NCBI RefSeq assembly: GCF_030162935.1 | Contig: NZ_JASAUZ010000002.1 | Span: 1-64,000 of the forward strand | Source of the DNA: Comamonas halotolerans | Lineage (GTDB): Bacteria; Pseudomonadota; Gammaproteobacteria; Burkholderiales; Burkholderiaceae_C | DNA length: 64,000 nucleotides | Direction: 5' to 3' | Shown: positions 1 to 7,308 of the stretch, in pieces | How positions within the stretch are numbered: the first letter of the stretch is position 1 | How the letters are laid out: the number at the start of each line of letters is the position of its first letter | Notes under the pieces: model-generated | What the model was told of the DNA's origin: nothing | Database searches by the model: none | The model's input: only the letters and a program-made list of their open reading frames with translations | Made by a program: the position numbers and the translations under genes

Positions 1-102
1 GTCAGCCTCGATACGCTTGTCCAAGGCGTTCCATTGAGAAAGCTGTTGGGTTTCTTGTGCAACTGAGGCTCGGCATCTAATCCAGTCTCTGTCGCTCTCC
101 AT
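1..102 (-). CDS. Hypothetical protein, partial (runs off the window edge)
   Basis: An open frame begins with ATG at 102 on the minus strand, 5 bases after the stop of the phage-type gene at 108-944, and stays open to the window edge (34 residues, beginning MESDRDWIRC). A GGTAGAGAT stretch just before the ATG could act as a weak ribosome binding site. The tight spacing suggests co-transcription with the upstream phage gene. The residues match no family I recognise, and the gene cannot be judged without the sequence left of the window. Confidence 0.4.
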   Translation of the reverse strand, partial: MESDRDWIRCRASVAQETQQLSQWNALDKRIEAD

Positions 103-107
103 GATCT

Positions 108-944
108 CTACCGCCTTAGCAGAATTTCCTGGAGCAGCGCATCTCTATAAGATGCATACGTCTGCTCCACCTGACGTGACTGCGCATACAACGCCCTGAC
201 ATATCGATTGCTTCCTATGGGCAGACTCTCCAAAAAATTGCCCGCCAGGAACATATCTTTCATACGCATCTCAGGCCGTGCCCTCCGGTCCGCAGCAATG
301 CGCAACGGGTAATCCGACACTGTCGTTGCGGCAGTTGCCATCCAGGAAAAGTACCCACGCAGAAGATGATCAATCTGCTTGGGGCTTAGCTCCATGTCCC
401 CCCCCTTCACCAACTGTGCTGGATCTGACAAACCCAGCTGCCCCAGCAAGCGTGCAAATTCGGAAGTTCGTTCATTCAAGCGATCTTTTGGACGCAGCCG
501 CTGATCAGCCTGGCTCTCGATGGCACGACCTGTGAATCTGTCCTTGTTGGCATAGATATCGAGCAGGGACTTGACCGCCTGAGGAATGGGATGCAGAGCA
601 AATGTCTGGTTGACCATATGCGCAATGCGCTCCATGTACCGCTGCCTACCCATTTCCTCGCAGAACATAGCTTCCGCCGTACGCTCAGCCAGCCTACGAA
701 TGGCGCCCACCTCGAACGGTTTGGGAATGCGATAAGCCGTCTCCTCGATCTTGATCTTGAACCACCAATAGCTGTCACGGTCCCAATGTTCGCGGCGCTT
801 CCAATCCTCGTCATCAGCATAAGCGGCCAGCAAACCAAGCGATGCCATGCTCACAGCCACGGTCGCAAATCGCCGGGGATCATCCTTGGCAGCGCGTCCA
901 AGTTTGTACAGCCCTTGCAGGCGGGCGTTGAGGAAAGGTACCAC
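108..944 (-). pseudogene. C-terminal fragment of a large phage protein (LPD38-type domain)
   Basis: The 278-residue product opens with VPFLNARLQGLYKLGRA, which I recognise from the LPD38-type domain near the C-terminus of very large polyvalent phage proteins of tailed phages and prophages. Such proteins usually have over a thousand residues, so this is only the tail end. The listed start is a GTG at 944; the frame continues only about a dozen codons upstream before a TAA, and those codons do not look like the domain. This suggests that the 5' part was lost. The fragment supports a prophage origin for the left end of the window. Family assignment is from memory of the motif, without a profile search; function is not known beyond virion or ejected-protein association. 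Confidence 0.6.
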
Positions 945-1497
945 CCCGCATCGAATAGATGCAAGAGTAAGGTCTAGCTCTTAACGGGCGCAGCGTCAGG
1001 CGCAGTCGATGGGCAGCACTCGATCGACTGCCTATGCCCTGGGTCTTTAATAACCTTGTCAGAGAACAGATTGATTGGGGTGGTCGCTGCGAGAGCTAGA
1101 AAAGTTTAGTGGGAAGCCCGCCCCGCCCCACATGGTCACAACGTCAATACGAGGATGGCAAAGCCAATTTCATTGATGCAATTGGCCAAGTCAATGTTGA
1201 CGTCCACCTTCGCTTGGCATTTCATTGGTCGCCCTTTGGAATGCCCCGTGGCCACGGGACGTTAATCCCGCTGACTACTTATTACGCACCGTTGCTACGC
1301 GACTTACCGCCTACCTAGGATGGGCAACAAGCGTACGGCTTCGCGGGTCTCCTTAGGCTAAGGCAGCTCGGGTGCATTCACATCCTACAAGCGGGCAAGG
1401 CTTCAAGAGCGGCTTACCTTTACCGATTTGGAGTCGCGCCATGAGCATTTCCAGTGCTCTCCGCAAGTATCTCAGAACGACCGCCCCATTCAATCTG
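945..1497. other. No recognisable gene between phage fragment and IS element
   Basis: This 550-base stretch joins the truncated phage gene to the left end of the IS3-family element. The only sizeable open frame (1109-1318, plus strand) gives a 69-residue product with no known motif and no convincing ribosome binding site. I see nothing else in it; it is probably decayed island DNA. Confidence 0.5.
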
Positions 1498-1554
1498 TGT
1501 ATTGACCCAGTAAAAACCTGCACAGGTCCTAAACTGCAAGAAAGGACCTGACAG

Positions 1555-1863
1555 ATGAGAGATCAAGAAGAAGTCAAACGCTGGACCGCCAAGCGTAAAA
1601 GTGCCTTGGTGCTGGAGATCATCCAAGGCAAAACCACAGTCGCTGAAGCAAGTCGAGCCCATGACCTGCTTCCTTCTGAGATCGAGAACTGGGTCGATGA
1701 AGGCAAGCGTGGCATGGAGAACGCCTTGCGTGCCAAGCCCGAAGATGTGCGTGAGCAGTACGAGCGCCAACTGCGAGAGCTGCAAGAAGCCTATGGCGAA
1801 GCAATGCTGGAGCTGCGTGCCAGAAAAAAGCTGCAAGCCTTGCTGGACGAGGAAGGCAAATGA
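1555..1863 (+). CDS. IS3-family transposase OrfA (helix-turn-helix)
   Basis: A 102-residue basic, helical protein. Residues about 5-50 resemble the helix-turn-helix that binds IS3-type terminal repeats (KRKSALVLEIIQGKTTVAEA), and residues 60-100 look like the leucine-zipper or coiled-coil region used for OrfA multimerisation (repeated L/E/R heptads). AAGGACCTGACAG before the ATG supplies the ribosome binding site. Its stop overlaps the start of OrfB as ATGA, so translation is coupled by overlap. No slippery A6G-type frameshift site is obvious at the overlap. Confidence 0.85.
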   Translation: MRDQEEVKRWTAKRKSALVLEIIQGKTTVAEASRAHDLLPSEIENWVDEGKRGMENALRAKPEDVREQYERQLRELQEAYGEAMLELRARKKLQALLDEEGK

Positions 1864-2681
1864 TTCTTCGTCTTCAGCAAGGCCTACTCGACGAGGGCAT
1901 CCGTGCCAGTCTGAGCCAGCTATGTCGTTGGTTTGAAGTACCACGGCGCACGGTGTACTACCAACCCACAAAGGCTGCACCTAAAGTGGATGAGCAGCTT
2001 GTAGTGCCGATCAAGGCCATGATTGAGGAGAACCCATCGTTTGGCTATCGCACGGTGGCGTATTTGCTTGGTATGAACAAGAACACGGTGCAACGCATCT
2101 TCCAAATTAAAGGCTGGCAGGTTCGTAAGCGCCCCGTTGGCATGCGCCCTCGCATACAAGCCTTGCCTTCGGTAGCCAAGGGGCCGAATCAACGCTGGGC
2201 AACGGATCTGTGCAGAATTTGGACTGGCCGAGATGGCTGGGCATCCTTGGCACTGGTGATCGATTGCTACACACGAGAGCTGCTGGGCTGGCAGTTGTCT
2301 CGTACAGGTAAGGCCAGTACGGCTGCCAGTGCCCTTGAACAAGCCTTGATTGCCAGGTTTGGCACTTTGGGGAAGGTTACAGCGCCATTCTTGCTGCGAT
2401 CAGATAACGGACTGGTCTTCACCAGCCGCTACTTTACGGCCCTGGTCAAAAGTTATGGGATGCAGCAAGAGTTCATTACGCCGCACTGTCCGCAGCAAAA
2501 TGGCATGCTCGAACGTGTGATTCGCAGTCTCAAGGAGCAATGCGTGCACCGTCACCGCTTTGAGAGCCTGCAGCATGCCAGCCGAGTCATCGGAGACTGG
2601 ATTGGCTTTTACAACTACCAGCGCCCACATCAAGCGCTGAACATGAAAACTCCCGCTGAGGCATTTGCATTAGCGGCTTGA
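1860..2681 (+). CDS. IS3-family transposase OrfB (DDE integrase core)
   Basis: A 273-residue DDE transposase. The N-terminal third is an HTH_21-like segment (ENPSFGYRTVAYLLG). The rve integrase core follows, with the first Asp in WATDLCRIW, the second in LRSDNGLVF and the Glu in ERVIRSLKEQC. The tail NYQRPHQALNMKTPAEA is the usual C-terminal signature of the family. The length is normal and no interruption is seen, so the enzyme is probably functional. It starts inside the last codon of OrfA (ATGA overlap). Confidence 0.92.
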   Translation: MILRLQQGLLDEGIRASLSQLCRWFEVPRRTVYYQPTKAAPKVDEQLVVPIKAMIEENPSFGYRTVAYLLGMNKNTVQRIFQIKGWQVRKRPVGMRPRIQALPSVAKGPNQRWATDLCRIWTGRDGWASLALVIDCYTRELLGWQLSRTGKASTAASALEQALIARFGTLGKVTAPFLLRSDNGLVFTSRYFTALVKSYGMQQEFITPHCPQQNGMLERVIRSLKEQCVHRHRFESLQHASRVIGDWIGFYNYQRPHQALNMKTPAEAFALAA

Positions 2682-3052
2682 CCTGTGCAGAAATCGCTGG
2701 GTCAATACATCTGCTCTTGTGGCTCTCCGAAGGATGAATAGGCCGAAGGCCCTGCCCCTGTGCACCACAGCAGAAGCAAAAGCGGGATGACCAAACCCGA
2801 TGCGCAACACCTGAAACGAGGTCACACTCAAGGCGGCTGGAACCGCTACACGTGGGAGATGTCAGTCGCTCCCCTGGGGCCACAACCAGGGGAAGCAAAC
2901 CAAAGACCTGTCACAGAGGGTTCAGTTTGCCCTACATAGCACTTGAAAGCTTTCGTAACGCGGTTGCTACCCTACGCAATAGTTAAATAATGTCAAAAGA
3001 TACTCATAAAGAATAAAATCGAAAAAAGTAGAACAAACACCAACAATAGCGA

Positions 3053-3223
3053 ATGATGCTTAACCTCGACCAGTACAAAGCAGCAATAGCAGAGCTGCAG
3101 AAATTTTTAGATGCCCCGAATCCCCCACCCGTTGGAAGCATGGAAGCAGAGTGGTTCTCCCTACTTTTGGATGATGTCGAAGCCTATGAAGATGCTTTGA
3201 GCAAAGCATCGTTAGCGCAATAA
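3053..3223 (+). CDS. Small hypothetical protein (56 aa)
   Basis: The frame ATG(3053)-TAA(3223) encodes 56 residues. It begins MMLNLDQYKAAIAELQKFLD, has a proline-rich turn (NPPPVG) and then an acidic helix around LLLDDVEAYEDALSKA. The acidic helix faintly resembles the C-terminal part of some HigA-like antitoxins, but no helix-turn-helix is present and no toxin is adjacent. There is no strong ribosome binding site. The gene is followed by a strong bidirectional hairpin at 3286, which supports it being transcribed. Real gene status is uncertain. Confidence 0.35.
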   Translation: MMLNLDQYKAAIAELQKFLDAPNPPPVGSMEAEWFSLLLDDVEAYEDALSKASLAQ

Positions 3224-3285
3224 CCTTGACATGCAATCGTCACCAATAACTTATGACTGCCCGCCGAGGCGTTTTTTCCATGCTT

Positions 3286-3329
3286 CCCAAACAAAAACAG
3301 CTTCCATAAGGAGGCTGTTTTTGTTTGGG
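3286..3329. terminator. Bidirectional terminator, 20-bp stem
   Basis: Arms 3286-3305 and 3310-3329 pair over 20 bp with one G-U, separated by an ATAA loop. The outer part of each arm is A/T-rich (AAACAAAAACAGC / GCTGTTTTTGTTT), giving a U-run in both directions. It lies between the plus-strand 56-aa gene and the convergent lipoprotein gene. Confidence 0.8.
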
Positions 3330-3349
3330 CAAGGAAGGCTGACAACAGG

Positions 3350-3601
3350 TCAGTTGCGTGGATCCCAGCGTCCATCGGGACGGCGATCAGGTCGATTAGG
3401 TCTATCGTCACGGTCACGTTCCCAACGACCCTGGTTGTTTTCGTACCTTCCATCTCGATCATTGTCATAACGTCCGCCTCGATCATGCTCGTAGCGCCCA
3501 TCGCGGTCATGATCGCGATGACCATTCGGCGGAGGTGCAACACAAGCACTCAACGATGCGGCTAATGCAGCAACTGCTGCAACAGTGAAAAGCTTTCTCA
3601 T
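3350..3601 (-). CDS. Small Asp/Arg-rich repeat lipoprotein
   Basis: An 83-residue protein with a lipoprotein signal peptide (MRKLFTVAAVAALAASLSAC, lipobox LSAC, Cys20). The mature part, of about 60 residues, is almost wholly charged and polar. It contains a decaying tandem repeat of about nine residues built around DRDGRY/DRGGRY/DNDRDGRY and ends in RPDRRPDGRWDPRN. The expected location is a membrane-anchored, disordered periplasmic chain. CAAGGAGTCACC just before the ATG (on the minus strand) is a good ribosome binding site. Proteins of this composition occur in Burkholderiales as uncharacterised lipoproteins; I do not know a function. Confidence 0.7.
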   Translation of the reverse strand: MRKLFTVAAVAALAASLSACVAPPPNGHRDHDRDGRYEHDRGGRYDNDRDGRYENNQGRWERDRDDRPNRPDRRPDGRWDPRN

Positions 3602-4082
3602 GGTGACTCCTTGTTAGTGGACGCCTTCAGTCTATCTCTCGCTTCCAAGCCTAAGTGTCAACAAATCTTCCCCAGGCCCGTCAGAAATGGCGTTTCCTTT
3701 ATGGAAGTTTTCATGAACGCTCGAATACGGATGTGCATATGGGCAACGACTAGCCCAACAGCCAACTCTGCGCACTGGAAAGTGCTCACATTGGTGCTCG
3801 AGTGACTGGGCAGCATGCAACTGAACATAACAACAGATCCATCCACTTATCAGAAATAGAACTCTGATATGCCAAACAATTCAGACTTCGCACGTAAGCA
3901 AAGCTTTTCATGCTGAGGGCCTTCAGATTACACAAACTTCTGAAATGACTACAACATTGCAAATGATTGTCAGCATAGGGGTGTAATGTATTGACTACAT
4001 GGATTTAACTATCTATGGCGCAAGCTAATAGTCAGGCAAGTCGCTCGGACGTGTCTTTCTTTTAACTAAAGGAGTATGTGCC
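3602..4082. other. Intergenic region, no gene seen
   Basis: About 480 bases without a credible gene. Short frames on both strands lack ribosome binding sites and known motifs. The right end (about 3960-4080) presumably holds the promoter of the Q/N/P-rich gene and ends with an AAGGAG ribosome binding site at about 4070. I could not assign promoter hexamers with confidence. Confidence 0.4.
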
Positions 4083-4337
4083 ATGAACCAGCAATTCAAC
4101 CCACAGAACAACAACCAGCAGCAAGCAGGTCAGCCACAACAGCAAAACCCTAACCAAAACCAACCTGGTCAAAATAACCCCCAGCAACAGAATCCTGGTC
4201 AACAGCAACAAACCAACCCCAATCAAAACCAGCCAGGCCAACAACAGCCTGAACAGCAAAACCCAGGTCAGCAGCAGCAAAGCACCCCTAATCAAAGCCA
4301 GCCTGGGCAGCAGCAAAACAACCCGAATCAACGCTAA
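4083..4337 (+). CDS. Gln/Asn/Pro-rich low-complexity small protein
   Basis: An 84-residue protein composed almost only of Q, N, P and G. It consists of degenerate tandem repeats of the type NPNQNQPGQ and QQNPGQQQQ with a period of roughly 12-14 residues. There is no signal peptide, membrane segment, cysteine or aromatic residue apart from one Phe near the start. ATG at 4083 follows AAGGAGTATGTGCC, a strong ribosome binding site, and a rho-independent terminator follows at 4352, so this is a real monocistronic gene. Such a chain is expected to be disordered and prion-like in composition. Function is unknown; stress or desiccation roles are conceivable but not shown. Confidence 0.75.
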   Translation: MNQQFNPQNNNQQQAGQPQQQNPNQNQPGQNNPQQQNPGQQQQTNPNQNQPGQQQPEQQNPGQQQQSTPNQSQPGQQQNNPNQR

Positions 4338-4351
4338 TTAGTCTTAGCAGG

Positions 4352-4372
4352 AGCCCGCAAAAACAGCGGGCT
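4352..4372 (+). terminator. Rho-independent terminator
   Basis: The 7-bp G/C-rich stem AGCCCGC/GCGGGCT (4352-4358 and 4366-4372) with a 7-base loop is followed by TTTTCTTT. It closes the Q/N/P-rich gene. Confidence 0.85.
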
Positions 4373-4399
4373 TTTTCTTTACGGCAGAGGAGAATTGCA

Positions 4400-4579
4400 A
4401 TGAAAGAAACGAACAAGCCGGAGCAAAAGACAATCGATCCAAAGGATGCAAAGCAAGGTGCGAACCCTGTGCTTCCCTCAGATCAATATGACGTCCGTAA
4501 TCAAAACAGCAAACATCCTGATGAGCCGACTGCCCAGCAAAATCGAGTTATCAGGCAGCCAGGGAGGGACGGCAAATGA
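4400..4579 (+). CDS. Small hydrophilic hypothetical protein (59 aa)
   Basis: ATG at 4400 follows a GGAGAATTGCA ribosome binding site. The 59 residues are charged and polar (K, D, E, Q, N, P rich; begins MKETNKPEQKTIDPKDAKQG), with no cysteine, membrane segment or known motif, so the protein is probably disordered. Its TGA overlaps the ATG of the next small gene (ATGA), so the two are translationally coupled. I know of no function; it resembles the uncharacterised small stress-type proteins often seen in Burkholderiales. Confidence 0.6.
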   Translation: MKETNKPEQKTIDPKDAKQGANPVLPSDQYDVRNQNSKHPDEPTAQQNRVIRQPGRDGK

Positions 4580-4731
4580 TCACCAAGCCAAAGAGTCCGG
4601 ACTCTCTTCAAGAAGACGAAGAGATGGATCCAGTTGGCAACCCCTACCCTGCACAAGGTGAGGTTGGAACGGATATCCCTGAAGACCCGGAGGCTGATCG
4701 AGTCCTGCAGCCTGAGCCACCAAACGACTGA
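4576..4731 (+). CDS. Small acidic proline-rich hypothetical protein (51 aa)
   Basis: It starts at ATG 4576, overlapping the stop of the preceding gene by four bases, and ends at TGA 4731. The product is 51 residues, strongly acidic and proline-rich (LQEDEEMDPVGNPYP; IPEDPEADRVLQPEPPND), without hydrophobic stretches, so it is predicted to be disordered. A terminator hairpin follows at 4784. The coupling with the 59-aa protein suggests that the two work together. Function is unknown. Confidence 0.55.
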   Translation: MITKPKSPDSLQEDEEMDPVGNPYPAQGEVGTDIPEDPEADRVLQPEPPND

Positions 4732-4783
4732 TAGCCATCAACTCAACCGCATAATAACGAAGAGGTTCTTATTTCCTAGATTC

Positions 4784-4807
4784 AAGCAGCTTCTTCGGAG
4801 GCTGCTT
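4784..4807 (+). terminator. Terminator hairpin after the small-gene pair
   Basis: Arms AAGCAGCTTC (4784-4793) and GAGGCTGCTT (4798-4807) pair over 10 bp with one G-U, with a TTCG tetraloop, and are followed by TAGTTTG. The U-run is weak, but the position after the last stop codon fits a terminator. Confidence 0.65.
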
Positions 4808-4987
4808 TAGTTTGTGCAATCAGCAATTCTTTACATTCATCAGCAGTGAAATAAGCTCGAATGAACCTTATACACCACTAAAGGCTCTACGGCTTGCATG
4901 TTTTTGAGCTGTTTCACCAAACTGGGCGGATTGGCAGAATTACGTCACTAGTAATTTGTGAAAACGCTAGAGGCCATGGGGTCGGTA

Positions 4988-5764
4988 TTAATCGAAATTT
5001 GCGCTCTTTTTGCAATTGAGCCGAGGCATGAGCGCAAAGACGCCCCAGCCTAAATATTCGCGGGTGTAGGCAGCATGACGCTCAGGCTCTGTGGCAAGTT
5101 TGGAGCGAATCTCTTCTGCCATTTCATCGTCTGGATTTTTCTCAAGCCATCGGCGCATTGTGAGCCATCTGGTGCCTTCGTATCTGTCCCAACCGTCCTG
5201 GTTGGCTAGAACCATTTCAACTACGTCGTAACCCAGTTTACTGAAGGAGGCGAGCAGCTGAGCAAGACCGAGAAAGTCGGAGATTGAGTTCGCGCCACAT
5301 TTTTGAGCGACATCTTCCGTTGGTGGTAAGAGTCGCCAGTAAGGCTCACCGATCAAGATGATGCCGCCCGGGCTTAGGCTTTTTTTCAGAAGCTCAATGC
5401 ATCCAGCGACTCCACCGCCAATCCAGGTGGCGCCAACACAAGCTGTAACATAAGCTTTCTCTTCCGAGATATAGCCTGTGGCATCGTTGTGAATGAAGTT
5501 GACATGACGGTCAACACCTAGTTCTTTTGCGCGCTGTTTAGCCTGAGAAATAAATAGTGGGCTCATATCAATGCCGGTGCCGACAATCCCATAGTCGCGT
5601 GCCCAGGTGCATAGCATTTCACCCGAACCACAGCCAAGATCGAGAATACGAACGCCCGGCTCCAAGCGCAGCGCCGAGCCAAGTGTCTCGAACTTGTCTG
5701 GTGTGAAAGGATTGTGAATGCGGTGTGTACTTTCAGTGACGCTGTAGAAACGAGGGATATCCAC
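4988..5764 (-). CDS. Class I SAM-dependent methyltransferase
   Basis: A 258-residue Rossmann-fold methyltransferase. Motif I is ILDLGCGSGE (about residues 40-49), the acidic end of beta-2 is in GTGIDMS, a motif II-like acidic stretch lies near FIHNDATG, and PGGIILIGEP is the usual post-I segment. The substrate is not evident; the C-terminal half contains a WDRYEGTRW patch that may form a lid. The gene is monocistronic and flanked by small island genes. Its GC content is lower than the core genes to the right, which fits acquisition with the island. Confidence 0.8.
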   Translation of the reverse strand: MDIPRFYSVTESTHRIHNPFTPDKFETLGSALRLEPGVRILDLGCGSGEMLCTWARDYGIVGTGIDMSPLFISQAKQRAKELGVDRHVNFIHNDATGYISEEKAYVTACVGATWIGGGVAGCIELLKKSLSPGGIILIGEPYWRLLPPTEDVAQKCGANSISDFLGLAQLLASFSKLGYDVVEMVLANQDGWDRYEGTRWLTMRRWLEKNPDDEMAEEIRSKLATEPERHAAYTREYLGWGVFALMPRLNCKKSANFD

Positions 5765-6055
5765 GGTATAAATCTCCGGAAAATTTCGAACAGATCAGAT
5801 CAATTGATAATCGATCGATGTATCTCATCAATTATCCTGGGCCTACCTTTAAGGCTGTCGGATATATACAACGCAAATCACTGCTATTTTAGAAAAAAAT
5901 CAAATAAATATCTTATTTTTCTTTGGCTGTTGGTAAGCAACGAATTGTGCCTAGTGCCATTTTTTTTGATTGAGTTCTGTCGTTGAAATTAACGGATGAT
6001 GTAGCCATGGAAGCAATTTTAGGAAAATGATCCAAGTCAGCATCTGTTTATTGAT
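5765..6055. other. AT-rich intergenic region
   Basis: About 290 bases upstream of the methyltransferase gene, very AT-rich around 5880-5990. It presumably contains the promoter of the methyltransferase. The open frame at 5714-5986 is not credible: it has no ribosome binding site and reads through AT-rich DNA. Confidence 0.4.
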
Positions 6056-6169
6056 ATGGATTCAACTGGTCGATGCAACACAATGGCCGCCACTGGCGTA
6101 AGGAGCGTTTGCATGAAGCAAAGACCGCGGATTTACTACACGAAGGCTCAGAAGGCACTGATGTTGGAG
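6056..6169 (+). mobile_element. Remnant of the left end of an IS30-type element
   Basis: ATG at 6113, preceded by TAAGGAGCG, opens a frame MKQRPRIYYTKAQKALMLE. I recognise this as the first 19 residues of IS30-family transposases of the kind common in Burkholderiales, which normally continue into a helix-turn-helix with about 350 residues in all. Here the similarity stops at about 6169 and the frame runs into unrelated sequence. The DNA before the ATG (ATTCAACTGGTCGATGCAAC) looks like the element end. Only the 5' tip remains. The identification rests on memory of the N-terminus. Confidence 0.55.
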
Positions 6170-6220
6170 CCACCTCCAAAAAACGCTTCTGAATTATGCG
6201 GGGTGGCAAGCCCCACTTTT

Positions 6221-6784
6221 TTAGTATCCGCGCAGCTTGTTATACGCCGTGACCTGCTCAGGAGTCAGCACGTTCATCATCGCCAAGTGATAGCGAAGAT
6301 GAGTTTCGCGTAGCTTTCCTTGCGCACTAGCAGCAGCGTTAACAGCGGAGGAGACAGACTCTGGGGTTGCCCTCTTCTGAGCGAACAATGCATTCAACTC
6401 GCGCTCAGCTTCAATGACTTTTTCACCTTGTGCCTTGGCTGCTTCAAGCATCTCTGTATATAGCTTCTTGGTTTCCGCTTCCTGCTCTGAAGTAAGGCCA
6501 AGCTTGGATGCCAGCTCCAGGACGTGCAACGGACCAGGGTAACCGTTGAGTTCCGCAGGCATTGCCATAGCCATGCCCTTGCCTGCCCTGAACCCCTCAA
6601 TCTGTTGTTCAGACAGCGCCTTGATATCACGGTTTTGCATTCCCGAATACGGACTGTGCTGACCATGGGCAGCATGTAGTCCATGTCCGGAACCGTGCCC
6701 ATGATGTTGCGCAAAAGCAGGGACGAGGCTAGCGGCAGTTAGCAGAGTTGAAGCAGTGAGGATTTTTTTCATTAGAAGGTACAT
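6221..6784 (-). CDS. Periplasmic CpxP/Spy-like protein, His-rich
   Basis: A 187-residue protein with a signal peptide (MKKILTASTLLTAASLVPAFA, starting at the internal Met5) followed by a histidine-rich stretch (HHGHGSGHGLHAAHGQH) suited to metal binding. The remainder is alpha-helical with LGLTSEQEAETKKLYTEM and a C-terminal LTPEQVTAYNKLRG, the LTxxQ pattern of the Spy/CpxP/metal-resistance chaperone fold. The likely role is binding metal or unfolded protein in the periplasm. Two starts are possible (ATG 6784 or ATG 6772); the second gives a standard signal peptide. No metal efflux genes are adjacent. Confidence 0.7.
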   Translation of the reverse strand: MYLLMKKILTASTLLTAASLVPAFAQHHGHGSGHGLHAAHGQHSPYSGMQNRDIKALSEQQIEGFRAGKGMAMAMPAELNGYPGPLHVLELASKLGLTSEQEAETKKLYTEMLEAAKAQGEKVIEAERELNALFAQKRATPESVSSAVNAAASAQGKLRETHLRYHLAMMNVLTPEQVTAYNKLRGY

Positions 6785-6839
6785 GAATGGGTAGCTTCTG
6801 AGTGAGCAGAATCTTGTAACAAAGTTCCTGTCTAGCCAT

Positions 6840-7298
6840 CTACTCCTTTACCACCGTAATATGACCACTAGCCTCTAGATAAAGCGCTCTGAATTCTTTA
6901 GCTTTACATTCAGCTTCCCTAAGTGCAGAGTCAATGTCATTAATAGAGACCCTATGCTTTACTCTTATTCTTTCATACACAGTTCCGTCTCTCCCTAGAA
7001 GAACAGCCTCACCTTCAATTATTTTTTCTGCTGATCTACTTTTTGCCACTATAAAACCCACCAGGGTATTTAGTAAAATTAATACAAAGCAAACTAGAAG
7101 CCCACCATAAAGAGACTCATCCCCTCCCGTCATTGATGGCTCTACTGCTGCACTTATTAGCATAACTACAAGGAGATCGAACGCAGTGAATTGACCCAGC
7201 GTACGTCTACCTGTAAGTCGCACCATAATTAAAAGGAAGAAATAGACAATAACTGCTCTATAAATTAATTCAAGAGGTTCTAATTGAAATTCAAACAT
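6840..7298 (-). CDS. DUF421 (YetF-like) membrane protein
   Basis: A 152-residue protein with three predicted transmembrane helices in the first 90 residues, including the conserved VRLTGRRTLGQFTAFDLLVV segment that defines the DUF421/YetF family. A soluble domain follows (EGEAVLLGRDGTVYERIRVK). YetF-like proteins are uncharacterised membrane proteins, some linked to sporulation or stress in Bacilli. The gene is AT-rich compared with the core genes and lies 10 bases downstream of the isochorismatase-like gene, so the two form an operon. Length is slightly shorter than many family members but looks complete. Confidence 0.8.
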   Translation of the reverse strand: MFEFQLEPLELIYRAVIVYFFLLIMVRLTGRRTLGQFTAFDLLVVMLISAAVEPSMTGGDESLYGGLLVCFVLILLNTLVGFIVAKSRSAEKIIEGEAVLLGRDGTVYERIRVKHRVSINDIDSALREAECKAKEFRALYLEASGHITVVKE

Positions 7299-7308
7299 GA
7301 ATTCACCT

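Larger units (their letters stand above)
1498..2709 (+). mobile_element. IS3-family insertion sequence, complete
   Basis: The element is 1212 bp. Its left end starts TGTATTGACCC (1498) and its right end finishes GGGTCAATACA (2709), a perfect 11-bp terminal match. The match extends imperfectly to about 30 bp, with CTGCACAGGTC shared further in. TCTG occurs immediately outside both ends (1494-1497 and 2710-2713), which fits a 4-bp target-site duplication. Between the ends lie two overlapping genes typical of the family: a helix-turn-helix OrfA and a DDE transposase OrfB. Intact ends, duplication and open frames suggest a recent, possibly still active insertion. I have not assigned a subgroup. 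Confidence 0.9.

Noticed and set aside
3053..3223. Antitoxin (HigA-like) identity for the 56-aa protein
   Set aside because: Only an acidic helix is similar. There is no helix-turn-helix and no adjacent toxin.
6180..6225. Intrinsic terminator in the GGGGTGGCAAGCCCCACTTTTTT stretch (split: GGGGTGGC, then AAGCCCCAC and T6)
   Set aside because: A short GC hairpin followed by T6 exists on the plus strand, but no gene ends there on that strand, and pairing is ambiguous, so it was not listed as a feature.
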